NCBI RefSeq assembly: GCF_905115235.1
Contig: NC_051852.1
Location: 114,714,027-114,778,026, forward strand
Source: Hermetia illucens
Taxonomy: Eukaryota > Arthropoda > Insecta > Diptera > Stratiomyidae
Direction: 5' to 3'
DNA: 64,000 bases
Numbering within the stretch: the stretch's first letter is position 1; each line of letters opens with the position of its first letter. The notes beneath the pieces are model-generated. The model did not search any database, was not told where the DNA came from, and worked only from the letters and a program-made list of their open reading frames with translations. This document shows, piece by piece, positions 54,626-64,000 of the stretch. A program made the translations under genes and the position numbers.

Positions 54626-54959
54626 TTAATAACCGGAAGGACACGCAGAACAATAAGCCAATATGAACGAAGAAAAAAAATTAGCTTACAGTGCAGAGAC
54701 TCGAATTTATAATGGGAAAATTCGGAACGCCAGATTTATTAAGAAAGTTGAAAGCTATTCCCAATTTGTAAAACCCAGGATGCCAGCAAGATCCAAAGCA
54801 AGTCGGGAAACCGGAAGCTGGGTGCTTCAGGTATAAAAGGTTTTGTTTGCTTCTTCTGTGAGTATATTTGAGTGTTAAACTATCCCATTTATACGTAGCC
54901 CGTTATGTATATGAATTTAGCATGTCTGACTACCCACTTTAGCGTGATATAGTTATTTA

Positions 54960-55574
54960 GTTGCAGTAAATTTACAGGGTAAAGTCAACTTTGAACTACT
55001 GTAACTTTATTACCAATAGTATGATTGACCAAACTTGGGGATAATATGCTTCATATTACATTTAATACTACTACCAACTTTTATAACTCTGGGATGAACT
55101 TAAAGGGGGTTTTACTCAATTTCCCCAAAAATATGGTAATATACTATTATTAACTTAATTTAAACGAATATCGATATGGAAAGTATTTTGAGGCCTGGGC
55201 ACCATATAGAGGCAGCTTCATGTTTTTTTTCAGATTTTTAGGCTGGGTAGTTTTTGAGAATGGATCCGTTAAAGAAATCATCACTTTTCGCCCCTCCCAC
55301 TCCCCGGCTTTCTATCAAATCTCAAAACTATCATAATACCGGCTTCGAAAAGTACTAATCGAGATCTTTCATTTGATATCCCACATGACTATATTCGGTG
55401 AAAAAAATTTGTACACCCACTTTTTACATGTATGGGGACCCCCCTAAATCCCAACGTAGAAATATATCACTCACTGCATGTCTGGGCGTCCATAGTTCCC
55501 ACCTTCTCACCAAATTTCGTGTCAATCGGTATAGCCGTTTCTGAGAAACGTGCGTGTAACAGACAGACAGACAG
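54960..55574 (-). repeat. Hairpin-headed repeat, longest copy, split by an R1-like LINE
   Basis: Tail TAAAGTCAACTTTGAACTAC, TTATTACCAATAGTATGATT and GATGAACTTAAAGGGGGTTT; then TCAGATTTTTAGGCTGGGTA, CTAATCGAGATCTTTCATTT, TTTACATGTATGGGGACCCC and CACCAAATTTCGTGTCAATC; ending in GTGTAACAGACAGACAGACA. The remaining ACAG units and the eroded hairpin lie at 57131-57190, across the LINE. Confidence 0.75.
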
Positions 55575-57130
55575 GCAAACATGCATGTCAGAGGGTCTCT
55601 TTCCTGCACCATGGAAACGGCAGAAGCTGGTGCTGTTGCTTAAAGCTGACAAACCTCCAGGGGAACCGTCCTCCTATAGACCCATAAGTCTTCTAGACAC
55701 TACAATAGATTACTTCCAGTCGTCGAGAGCCAAGGGGACCTTTCAGATAGGCAGTATGGGTTCCGTAAAGCCAGATCACCCATTGATGCCATCAAAATGG
55801 TTGCTGGCTTAGCCGAAAATGCAATTCACGGAAAGGGTTGTACCAGCATTTAAATCTGCCAACTGGAACCTTATACGAAAGTCTCTTGCGACGATTGGTG
55901 TTTCCACCTACCTCGCCGATATTATCGATAGCTACTGGAAAGTGCGGACACTCTGGTATAATACCGATGATGGACCCAAAGAGTACGTTGTCTCCGCAGG
56001 TGTCCCACAGGGCTCTGTACTGGGCCCACCACTGTGGAACATCAGGTATAATGATGTACTCAACCTTCCGGTTCCGAAAGAGGCCACGGTGGTGATATAT
56101 AACACTGATAATGGTCGCAAAGCATCTCGAGGACGCTGAGTTGTACTCAAGCGAAGTAATCAGTGTTAAGGCTTGGTTAGGGAGTGCTGGACTGGCGATT
56201 GCGGAGAAAAAGACGGAAGTGGTCCTCATCACTAAGCGCCGCAAAAGAAATAACCTCTGCATTAGAATCGGGAATCATATCATCACTTCCAAGCCGGCCA
56301 TAAAATACTTGGGGGTGATGATAGACAGAGGACGCTTGTAAAAGACGGAGCATACTTGTAAAAGAGCATCTACCCCGAATATTGCTCTGGCAAGGATGAT
56401 ACCGAACGCAGGAGGCCCGCGGCATACTTGCAGGCTGCTCTTAGCTAGGGTGGTCAGCTCTATCATGCTGAATGCAGTCCCAATTTGGGGAAAAACACTG
56501 CAGGTTTTAGGTAATACACATAAACTGAGTACGGTTTGCAGAAGAACATCCCTAAGCGTGTATTCTAGCTTCAGCACCGTATCAGACGCTGCCGATTGAC
56601 ATCCTAGCAACCGATATGATGCACATTTATAACACCAGGTCCATCTCTCCCTTATCTCAGGTGAAAAAAGCCGAAAGGGAGAGATCCATAAGCAGATGAC
56701 AACAGCGATGGGACCAGTTAGAAAAGGGTCGTTGGACTTAGAGGTTGATCCCTTCCATCGGGGAGTGGGGTCCCAGGGGACCTAGCGCACGTATTCTTCC
56801 AGTGTCCTAGGTTCGTGGAAGAAAGAAGGAACCTAGAGGAAACTGTAGGTGAAGTGCTATCACCGGAAAATTTTCTCCGGAGAATGATAGCCTGTCAGGA
56901 AGACTGGGATGCAATCAATTCCATGATCGCTGTAATCCAGTAAAAACTGCGAAAAAGCAGTAGAAGTGAAGAAGGCACGGGTAGACGGAAGGAAACCTGG
57001 CTAAAGTAAGCTAACTCCACCCCGTGATGTAATACCTGAAGGTGGTTCCACGGGATCGGCTGGTTTTAATGGGTAAAAATCCCACACTCTGGCCAGGGTT
57101 TTTTCAAAATTTCCACCTCCTAAAAAAAAA
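55575..57130 (+). mobile_element. R1-like LINE, 5'-truncated, in the (ACAG)n of a repeat
   Basis: Begins within RT at MSEGLFPAPWKRQKLVLLLK, right after the ACAG tract. Then SSYRPISLLDT, SANWNLIRKSLATIGVSTYL, YVVSAGVPQGSVLGPPLWNI, an eroded YADD region, ITKRRKRNNLCIRIGNHIIT with AIKYLGVMIDR, and a block near 56800 with AHVFFQCPRFVEERRNLEE. The 3' untranslated region ends TTTCCACCTCCTAAAAAAAA, followed by GGCAGACAGACATTGAACCG. A few frame changes; younger-looking than its siblings. Confidence 0.85.
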
Positions 57131-57479
57131 AGGCAGACAGACATTGAACCGATTGTAATAAGATTTTGTTTTGCAAACAAAAAAACGAAACCTTAAAACC
57201 CAAAAATGGGATTCCATGTTGGAGCGAAGAGGTCCAATATGAGCAGAGCAAACGTCTCCCGCTTGTAGCCAAGTGAAAACTATACTTAGGCAGAATGCTC
57301 TCAAGCGTGCGCAAAAGCATGAGATCTCCATTCAATGCAGAGGTCTAGATGAGGTCACATCTACGACGGAAATATATACTACTTTGCAGAGCATAGTAAA
57401 CCCCACCATAGACAGTACCAAGCCCATTTGAGAGCAAAGTAGGGAATAGTCACTACAATCTGAATGGCCGCGTAATACC

Positions 57480-58180
57480 TTGACGTTTCAGGAAGTAGTA
57501 GAATTTTGTGGACAACTCAATTACAACTCTCGAAATTAAGCATGCTTCGAAACCGGCTACCACACCTCGAAATGGGACTAATCTTTCTGTTACGAATTTT
57601 TGCTTTAGCCAACGGCTTATAACTGACTTTTCAAATGTACCAACCCTTCTCGACGACAATATCAATTTTCTCCACAATACTCGCTTGCTCCACCTTCAAC
57701 AAGAACTTCACCAATACATACTGGGGTTGAGCGAGGTAGGATTGTGGTACTCCGTACCAGATAGAATACCAACTAAAAGATTCCAGTCTAGGATGAGGTA
57801 CATCACAAAAGTGCAGTTTTATGCACCAACGTAAACTTCCAATGCAGAGGAGAAGGAGGCTTTCAATGAGCAATTCAGTGTAGGCCAGGAGAGGGTTCCT
57901 AATGGATGGTAATGAATATATTATGGCGAAACATTTTCTTAGAGACCGTAAAGGCCACTGCCTCGTCAGGAAAGCACATTGTTCGAACACAGAGTCTGCC
58001 AAAGATCAACTGGGGCTCAACTGGCCGGCAGCGTACACCTAATTATATCGCGATGAACACTAAATTTGAGAGTTGTCTTCTGGATGTACGAAATAAGAGA
58101 GGTCACGAATGGAACATCACCTGTGTAATATGGTAATAAAAGCTCCAGCGTCTGTAATGAGTACAATGAGAATATCATCG
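57480..58180 (+). mobile_element. LINE family 1, endonuclease fragment
   Basis: Encodes LLHLQQELHQYILGLSEVGL (the LGLSEVRW endonuclease block), TKVQFYAPT and, near 57975-58100, the GTLFEHRVC and SCLLDVRNKRG segments of this family's endonuclease. Other parts are missing. Dead. Confidence 0.65.
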
Positions 58181-58199
58181 ATTTAACTGACACTGAAAG

Positions 58200-58432
58200 C
58201 ATTGTAATAAGTTCGGTAATTGCGAAAGTAGCGTCCTTTCCCGCTCTGATACAAGAGGGGCGTTTTCGAAGGTATGGTCATGTAATTCGCGCTAACGAGA
58301 CCGAGCCGGCTGAAACAACGGTGGCTTGTTACACTGGATGGTGATTTGAACACATCAAGATGAGCCCTTTGGTCAAATAAAATGGCCCAACTGATCACGA
58401 CGAGCCAACCCTGCTTGCTAAAGAAAAGAAAA
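58200..58432 (+). mobile_element. RTE LINE 3' fragment, relative of the intact element
   Basis: Encodes QEGRFRRYGHVIRANETEPA and a degenerate tail reaching TCACGACGAGCCAACCCTGC, aligned with RERRLRWYGHAIRANEN and the end of the intact ORF at 10297. It ends AAAGAAAAGAAAAAG, like the intact element. Old and diverged. Confidence 0.75.
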
Positions 58433-58734
58433 AGTCGATCTCATTACTAGAAAACGGCATATGTATGCCACGTTGCTCAGATTTATTTTGTTGTGCCAGT
58501 TACACCTTTCAATTAAGTGTTCTGTTTTTTATTATACATAAAGGATTGATTACCGCCTGTAGCCACTTCCGGTTACGCTGCTTCCAAGGGAAAGGTGAGA
58601 CATTGTCTGCTGAATTCACTCTGCCTCGAACGGAATTGTCAGTTGTCCTTATGGAAAATAGCTTAGTCGCTTTCCATCAAGGACGTCCCAAGGTGGTGGC
58701 ATCTCTCCAGCGGTTAATAGTGGTGGATACTTAA

Positions 58735-60235
58735 CGAATACCGGGCAGAAACGGGGTAAAGATGACGAGTTATGTCTCCGAATTAATTATATTGGTGTCA
58801 GGGATGTTTCCCTCCGTTATGAATGAAATTACAGAGGGCGCATTGAGAAAGCTGTGCAGGTAAGTTGCAAGTTGCGAACTTGGCATAAATCCAACCAAAA
58901 TGGATCAAATGCTATTTAGCACCAAAACAAGAGTACTTAAATTTCACAAATGGACAAAGATTAGCATTTTTCTCTAATAAAGAGTCTCTGGGTGTGGTCC
59001 TTGATCCTAAGTTAAATTAGAAATTAACATGGAACTGAGGATTAAGAAGTCGTGTATAGAATTCAACGTCTGCAAGAAGACTTTCATGAGGAAATGGGAC
59101 TCCAACTGCGGATGGTACTTTATATGTATACAACTGCGATCCTTCCTATCGTAACGTACAGTTCTATGGTATGGTGGCCGGCGGTGAGTAAGATCTAAAA
59201 TAGAACCAAGCTTAGAGTATCCAAAGAACTGTATATACAATTGGTATTGGGGCTCTGATTCAGCAGGATCCCAGTATCAACGTATTTCTACACTTCCTCT
59301 CCCTGGATCTTCCTATTGAATAAGCTGCATTATGCAGCGGTGTCACGGAACCTGGACGCTGGTCAGCGAAATCCTACGGCCATAGTAACATCCTAAGAGA
59401 AGTGTCACGGGATCTCAGGCATTCCCAATGAACTATAGCAAACGCAAGCGGAGCTTCAGGAGTAGTTGTTGCGATGTGTTGCTTTGTTGAGCCACAGTAT
59501 TTTTTACCGTCGGAGTCGGAGCAAAAATATTCTTGGATCCACACAGTGTATCCGAGTCGTAAAATCATTCAAGATACGTCAGTGTATCCTAAGAGGCCCC
59601 TCGGCGGCCAGCACATAATCCAAGTAGAAAACGTAACCATTCTGACAGACCGCCAAACCCCCATTAATGGCTTATATTCAGCGATGATATCCTCCAAATT
59701 GATGGTGTAGTGCAGAAATGCAACATTTTTAGAGGCACGCTGGAAATCACCCTCTTTTGAGTTCCCGGTCATAGGAACATAGAGGGTAATAAGTGGATCG
59801 ACGGACCAGCCAGATAAAACTCCGCTTTTCACATATTTAACAGCCGCTGACTTCAAAACGCGAAGGCTCACCGCATGCGCCAAGTCGGAGAGGGTTTGGC
59901 CTTCCTATAAGAAGACCCGATCGAGAGAGCTTTCAGGTCAGACGTGCGCAAGTACTTACAGGATGACGGCAAATTACATGGTGCATGGGACCATGCTGCC
60001 AGGCTCGGTGTATCTTAGAACCTTCATTACCAAATTCGCGGAGAGAACGTTCTACGATCCGATGCGCTCCGATATGAAGCCAAATGAACGTGAACCACTC
60101 TAATTGCAAGGATGCAGTTAATGCAGTTTCGCAGTCAAAAATATTGGCAGGATTTGCACCCAATGGTCGCTGCCTGGTTGTTGCGATAGCCGTGTATAAC
60201 AGTTTATAGCTTATATATGAGAATTGGGCCAAGAA
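58735..60235 (+). mobile_element. RNase H-bearing LINE, 3' part
   Basis: The post-RT region at 58980-59200 has SLGVVLDPKLN, then CKKTFMRKWGLQLRMVLYMY and TAILPIVTYSSMVWWPA. RNase H runs from 59640 to 59790: ILTDRQTPINGLYSAMISSK, then VPGHRNIEGNK. The C-terminal region at 59930-60010 has YLQDDGKLHGAWDHAARLG. Numerous frame changes. It is a relative of the elements at 43262-44330 and 48760-51350. Confidence 0.7.
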
Positions 60236-62080
60236 ATCTTTTCCGGTATTAACTTATAATCGAGGTTTTCGACTACTGAAACACCAAAAGTGCACTTTGA
60301 GACATTTATGATAAGAAGTTCCTGGGCGACTCAGTTAACCACGAGGTAAGGATGAGGGGCGTCAGGAACGGAAAATTACAGGTGAATTCTAAGCTAAATC
60401 CAAGACAAACTGCGAGCGATGTGGAGTGATAGAAATGAATTAACTAAAACTGTAGCCCGGATATTGTCGCGAACTACTCATCGGCTTTGGTTAAGTATGC
60501 CATTGATCAGCGAATTTGTTCACAATGCTTCCGTGATGACGAGCGTCTTCCACGGCTCTACCATATAGTTTCGTAGGGTAAGTGGGGGTTAAAACACGCA
60601 TTTTTATTTGGAAATTATGACGCCCAGTGGAGAATTAGTGGGGCGGTAAAGTTTAAATCAGATAGATGGAGATGTCAGGTGTGTTTGCCAGACGAGCAGT
60701 CGTTGTTGGGTGGCTACTTAGTTAACAAATCAAAATTTACGAAAACCTTATACTGCGAGTTTTTGCTCAACTAAGTGGGGAAAAACTCCCATATACCCTA
60801 CATGCTCCGAAGTTATAGACGACTCCATAGTAAAAACGCAAAACGATTCTCGGAATTAGACGTCCAATCTGCCATTTTGAACAAGCTGAATTAGCTGCCT
60901 TCAAAATGTGCATGGTCTGAACATTGAACAGAAGGGTTACAACCAAAGAAACTTGAGGATATTATCTGAGATTTTGTTCCCACCTTTTAATCTCAATGCG
61001 CAGAGAAATTGAGACTCAAATTCCGACTCTCTCTCTACCACGTTAACATTGATAACTTGTTCAATGTTCATGTATTTGTCATAGATGGAGACCCGATGAT
61101 ATCATGATGTGGTTCAAACGCAACTGCACCTCTACGAAAGCAAACCAAAAAGAACGATGTACTTCCCAAAACGTTTTCAATCGAAATGAACGAAAGGCTA
61201 CTGACCTCAATTAGTATTGCGAAATGACAACGCTACAATTTTTTTTCGCCTGCGATCCCACCACACAACACGATTCGGGGACCCAAAGACAATACCCCGT
61301 GAACTTATCTTTAGTGACATGTTAGAAATGCACACCATAGGTAATATGCCAAAATTAATCACTGACACCAGAGGAGTGGTTCTAGCCGGTTGGGAGCTGG
61401 AGAGTATCGGAGGAACCCTCTATGTCGGATCGAAGAATAATTAAATTCCACGTTGAAAACAACTTTAAAGTAGATATAATTAAAAGAGAGTGTTTCCTGT
61501 TCACACCTTAGTGGAGTATAGGGCATCTACACAGTCAGACTGTGCTTCAGTTTCACTGTAGTCAAACCTAACGCTGCGCAAGTGATAAGCTCACAGCAGC
61601 GAGACAAACACAAGATGAACACAGACACCCATGACAACTGGAATTTGAACCCAGAGCAACCATACGAACCACAGAACTAGAAGCCAAGGCTAAAATGAAG
61701 GACAGAGCAATTTCCTCAATTTGCCTAAAATAAGGAAATGTAACATTCACCAGGAAAGTGGAGGGCAGGGTGCATCTACTTCTCAAACCTCATTTCCAGT
61801 GTCTTGCCTACGGTGGAGCACAATAACATTCTGTCTAATACAGAGGGAGGAAACTGGAAAACTGAAGAATAGCCAAAGAAGTATGCTTGAAAGCTAAAAT
61901 AGAATGATCAGGTAGAATTTTCAAGCCACTGAAATCACTCGGAGTGAAAACCATCTTCCAAACATCGATAATAGTCTAAGTAAATATGAAATTTGAAAAA
62001 CGATTAGGTAACAGCGCGAGCTGGGAGAGCTTAGCTAATATACGGAAGACTCCCTCACAGCAGACGTGAATGAAAAAGTA
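60236..62080. other. Unassigned region
   Basis: No confident feature. Around 60465-60580 a plus-strand frame reads IVANYSSALVKYAIDQRICS, then QCFRDDERLPRLYH, with a GTAAGT just after, but a stop precedes that donor. A 75-codon frame at 61217-61441 matches nothing I know. Both could be chance. Confidence 0.3.
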
Positions 62081-62431
62081 CTGTGAAGCAATGGATAAGC
62101 AGACCAGTATATTTCACGCACATAAGGAATTTTGCGGTGGAATTTCCAACCTGGACAGAAATCGAAGCAGGAGTATTCTCAAATACGCATAGTGTAGCCG
62201 AGTCTTACCCCCAGCGTATTCCAAGTGCAGGTATGTTACCCCCAATTGTAGCCAAGCCACCATGAAAGCTTTGTACTCGGTGGAGACATCATCCCAGCTG
62301 GTGGGGACAGGTGGAACTCCTATTGTTAGTGCATCCCGCTGGTGACTTTGAAGTGTGCAGTGCTTCACAACCCCAAGCTTTCGGGGCGGACACGACTAAC
62401 TCGTACAGGAATACGAGGATTTTCACGAACC
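62081..62431 (+). mobile_element. RNase H-bearing LINE fragment, split by a later LINE
   Basis: A plus-strand segment, MKALYSVETSSQLVGTG, matches the ALYSTTTSSRLVGQC part of the element at 43262-44330. A piece of its C-terminal region (GQVGELREYHAG, compare SCRVGELLSFVNATG) resumes at about 63549-63620 on the other side of an RTE-like LINE insertion. Confidence 0.6.
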
Positions 62432-62444
62432 ACTGGCTTACTAT
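62432..62444. repeat. Target-site duplication, left copy
   Basis: ACTGGCTTACTAT, identical to 63536-63548. It brackets the RTE-like LINE. Confidence 0.8.
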
Positions 62445-63535
62445 TTTTTACTATTTTTTCTCTCTGCGGCAAGCGATGGAAAAACTGTTGGAATTTGGAC
62501 ATCCGTTGCACCGTTTTTCATCGACTTTAAAGCCGCCTATGATAGCATAGCCAGGGTAAAACTGTACCAGACATCAACAACGGTCTACGACAAGGGGATG
62601 CCGTATCATGCGTTCTCTTTAACTTCGCCCTCGAGAAAGTGATCCGTGATGCTGAGGTAAATGCAAGAGGTACGATCCTCTTCAAGTCCACCCAACTACT
62701 GGCCTATGCTGACGATATCAACATCATGGGAAAAACCACCCGAGACGTACAAACTGCCTTCATCCAGATCGAGCAGGCGGCCATTGGGGCGAGATCTTGG
62801 GCTGCACATCAATGAAGGCAAGACAAAATATATGGTGGCAACATCAGCACCAAAGACAATCAACCAACAACATCAAACCGCACTGGTCAAACACGAAGAA
62901 GAATAAGGATAGGAGAATACAACTTTGAGACCGTTGAAAATCACAACCGATAACAGCCACGATGATGAAATCCGCGCACGGTTGTTGGCAGCCAACAAAG
63001 CCTATTTCAGCTTACAAAGACTGTTCCGCTCGAAACGTCTCACCATAGGGTCAAAGCTCTTACTGTACAAGACTATGATCTTGCCAGTCCTCATGTATTC
63101 CTAGGAAACTTGGGTTCTTAGCAAGAAAAATTGCGAACTCTTGGCCGCGTTCGAGAGAAGAATCCTCCGAAGAATTTTTGGCGCCCTATATGAGGATGGA
63201 CGATTCCGTAGCCTACACAATGACGAAATCTATGAGCGATACCATGATTGTCCGGTTGTGGATAAAATCCGGCTCAATAGGTTACGGTGGACGGGTCACT
63301 TAATCCGTATGGATGAGGATGATCCCACCCGGAAAGTCTAAAAGGGCAATATCTATGGTAGAAAAAGAAGACGAGGCATACCCTGCTTAAGATGGAGCGA
63401 TGGCGTAGGTCAGGACGCCAGACAGCTTTTAGGGATATCGAATTGGTAGACCTCGGCGCAAAACCGGGATGTCTGGAGTTCCTTATTAGGGCAGGCCTAG
63501 ACTGGATACCGGTTGTTGCACCGTTGATGATGATG
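62445..63535 (+). mobile_element. RTE-like LINE (family 2), 5'-truncated, with target duplication
   Basis: Starts within RT (CAAGCGATGGAAAAACTG near 62473), has one internal deletion near 62565, keeps the active site QLLAYADDINIM near 62700, then RRILRRIFGALYEDGRFRSL, DKIRLNRLRWTGHLIRMDED and a GRKRRR block. It ends GTTGTTGCACCGTTGATGAT. Flanked by a 13-bp duplication. About 18 extra T-rich bases at its 5' edge may be filler. Dead but fairly young. Confidence 0.87.
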
Positions 63536-63548
63536 ACTGGCTTACTAT
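63536..63548. repeat. Target-site duplication, right copy
   Basis: ACTGGCTTACTAT directly after the GAT tail of the LINE. Confidence 0.8.
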
Positions 63549-63620
63549 AGGCCAGGTGGGAGAACTTCGTGAATACCATGCTGGCTGTCAAAATGTAGGC
63601 TGTATAAACTTTGCTCCCTT

Positions 63621-64000
63621 TTTCCTTCCCGCAAAAGTCGCGATATTAAGACTTTCTAGCACAAAAGCAAAACGGTCACTTATACCTACCAATAGCTACT
63701 CATATTTCGAGCAAGCACTGAGGTCCAGCCAGGTCAGCTATAAATTGATATAACAAGGTCTTGATAAATTAGGTGTGCTTGACGTTTACAATAAAGTCTG
63801 GATACTGGCTTGTGGTGCAAATTGCTGAAGGTCAGGACGTCACAGATATGCTGTATGCATACCATCATGTTGTGCCATTATTTATCATATGTCTCACATA
63901 TAATGGAAGACCTCATCTTCACCTTCAATCTGATCATACACATCGAATAATATGGACCACTAATATGTCATTATTCAATGATCTATCTATCTTACAGAAG
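63621..64000. other. Unassigned right edge
   Basis: No gene or known repeat recognised. Confidence 0.35.

Noticed and set aside
60465-60600. A zinc-finger-like exon with a GTAAGT donor
   Set aside because: A stop precedes the donor in the matching frame and the upstream frame is not open; the two cysteines alone are not enough.

Overview
The window is animal nuclear DNA, almost certainly from an insect and probably a fly. It holds intron-containing host genes with short GT-AG introns (52-167 bp), an abundance of R1-type, RTE-type and RNase H-bearing LINEs, a mariner transposon and tRNA-derived SINEs. Most of the 64 kb is nested, decayed transposable elements; few host exons are visible.

Host genes. 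Three D-isomer-specific 2-hydroxyacid dehydrogenase genes of the glyoxylate/hydroxypyruvate reductase (GRHPR) type lie head to tail on the minus strand: A (2220-3555), B (15022-16397) and C (22367-23603). All three share the same four-exon structure. C looks like a normal enzyme. A and B are close recent duplicates (about 90% identical in exon 1) that carry along a shared upstream region with a TATA box. Both have lost the catalytic Arg, the middle Gly of the dinucleotide-binding motif and the Gly of the substrate loop, and A has also lost the catalytic His; their frames and splice sites are intact. Two orphan host exons lie further right: a signal-peptide first exon (41898-41955, +) and a terminal exon of an acid-lipase-like gene (44502-44660, -).

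Mobile DNA, left to right. A LINE fragment (1-1815); R1-like LINEs (4431-8130); a Gypsy fossil (8220-9060); an R1 3' end (9130-9790); a complete-looking RTE LINE with an uninterrupted 999-residue ORF and a perfect 22-bp target duplication (10286-13532); a deleted mariner with near-perfect terminal repeats (13625-14626); an RTE-like LINE with a GAT-repeat tail joined to a SINE fragment (18131-20469); a Gypsy fossil (20830-21910); a 170-196-bp satellite array (23874-24725); two copies of a Penelope-like repeat with a hammerhead-ribozyme-like fold (about 25923-26045 and 34922-35041); tRNA-derived SINEs; and many LINE pieces to the right end.

How the elements interact. An R1-like LINE family repeatedly sits inside the (ACAG)n tract of one dispersed repeat family that has a hairpin at one end, so this LINE appears to use that tract as its target. 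The SINE 3' end resembles the 3' end of the RTE-like LINE, which suggests that this LINE mobilises the SINE.

All calls were made by eye from translation and motif reading. Family assignments of short LINE pieces and edges of old repeats are approximate.
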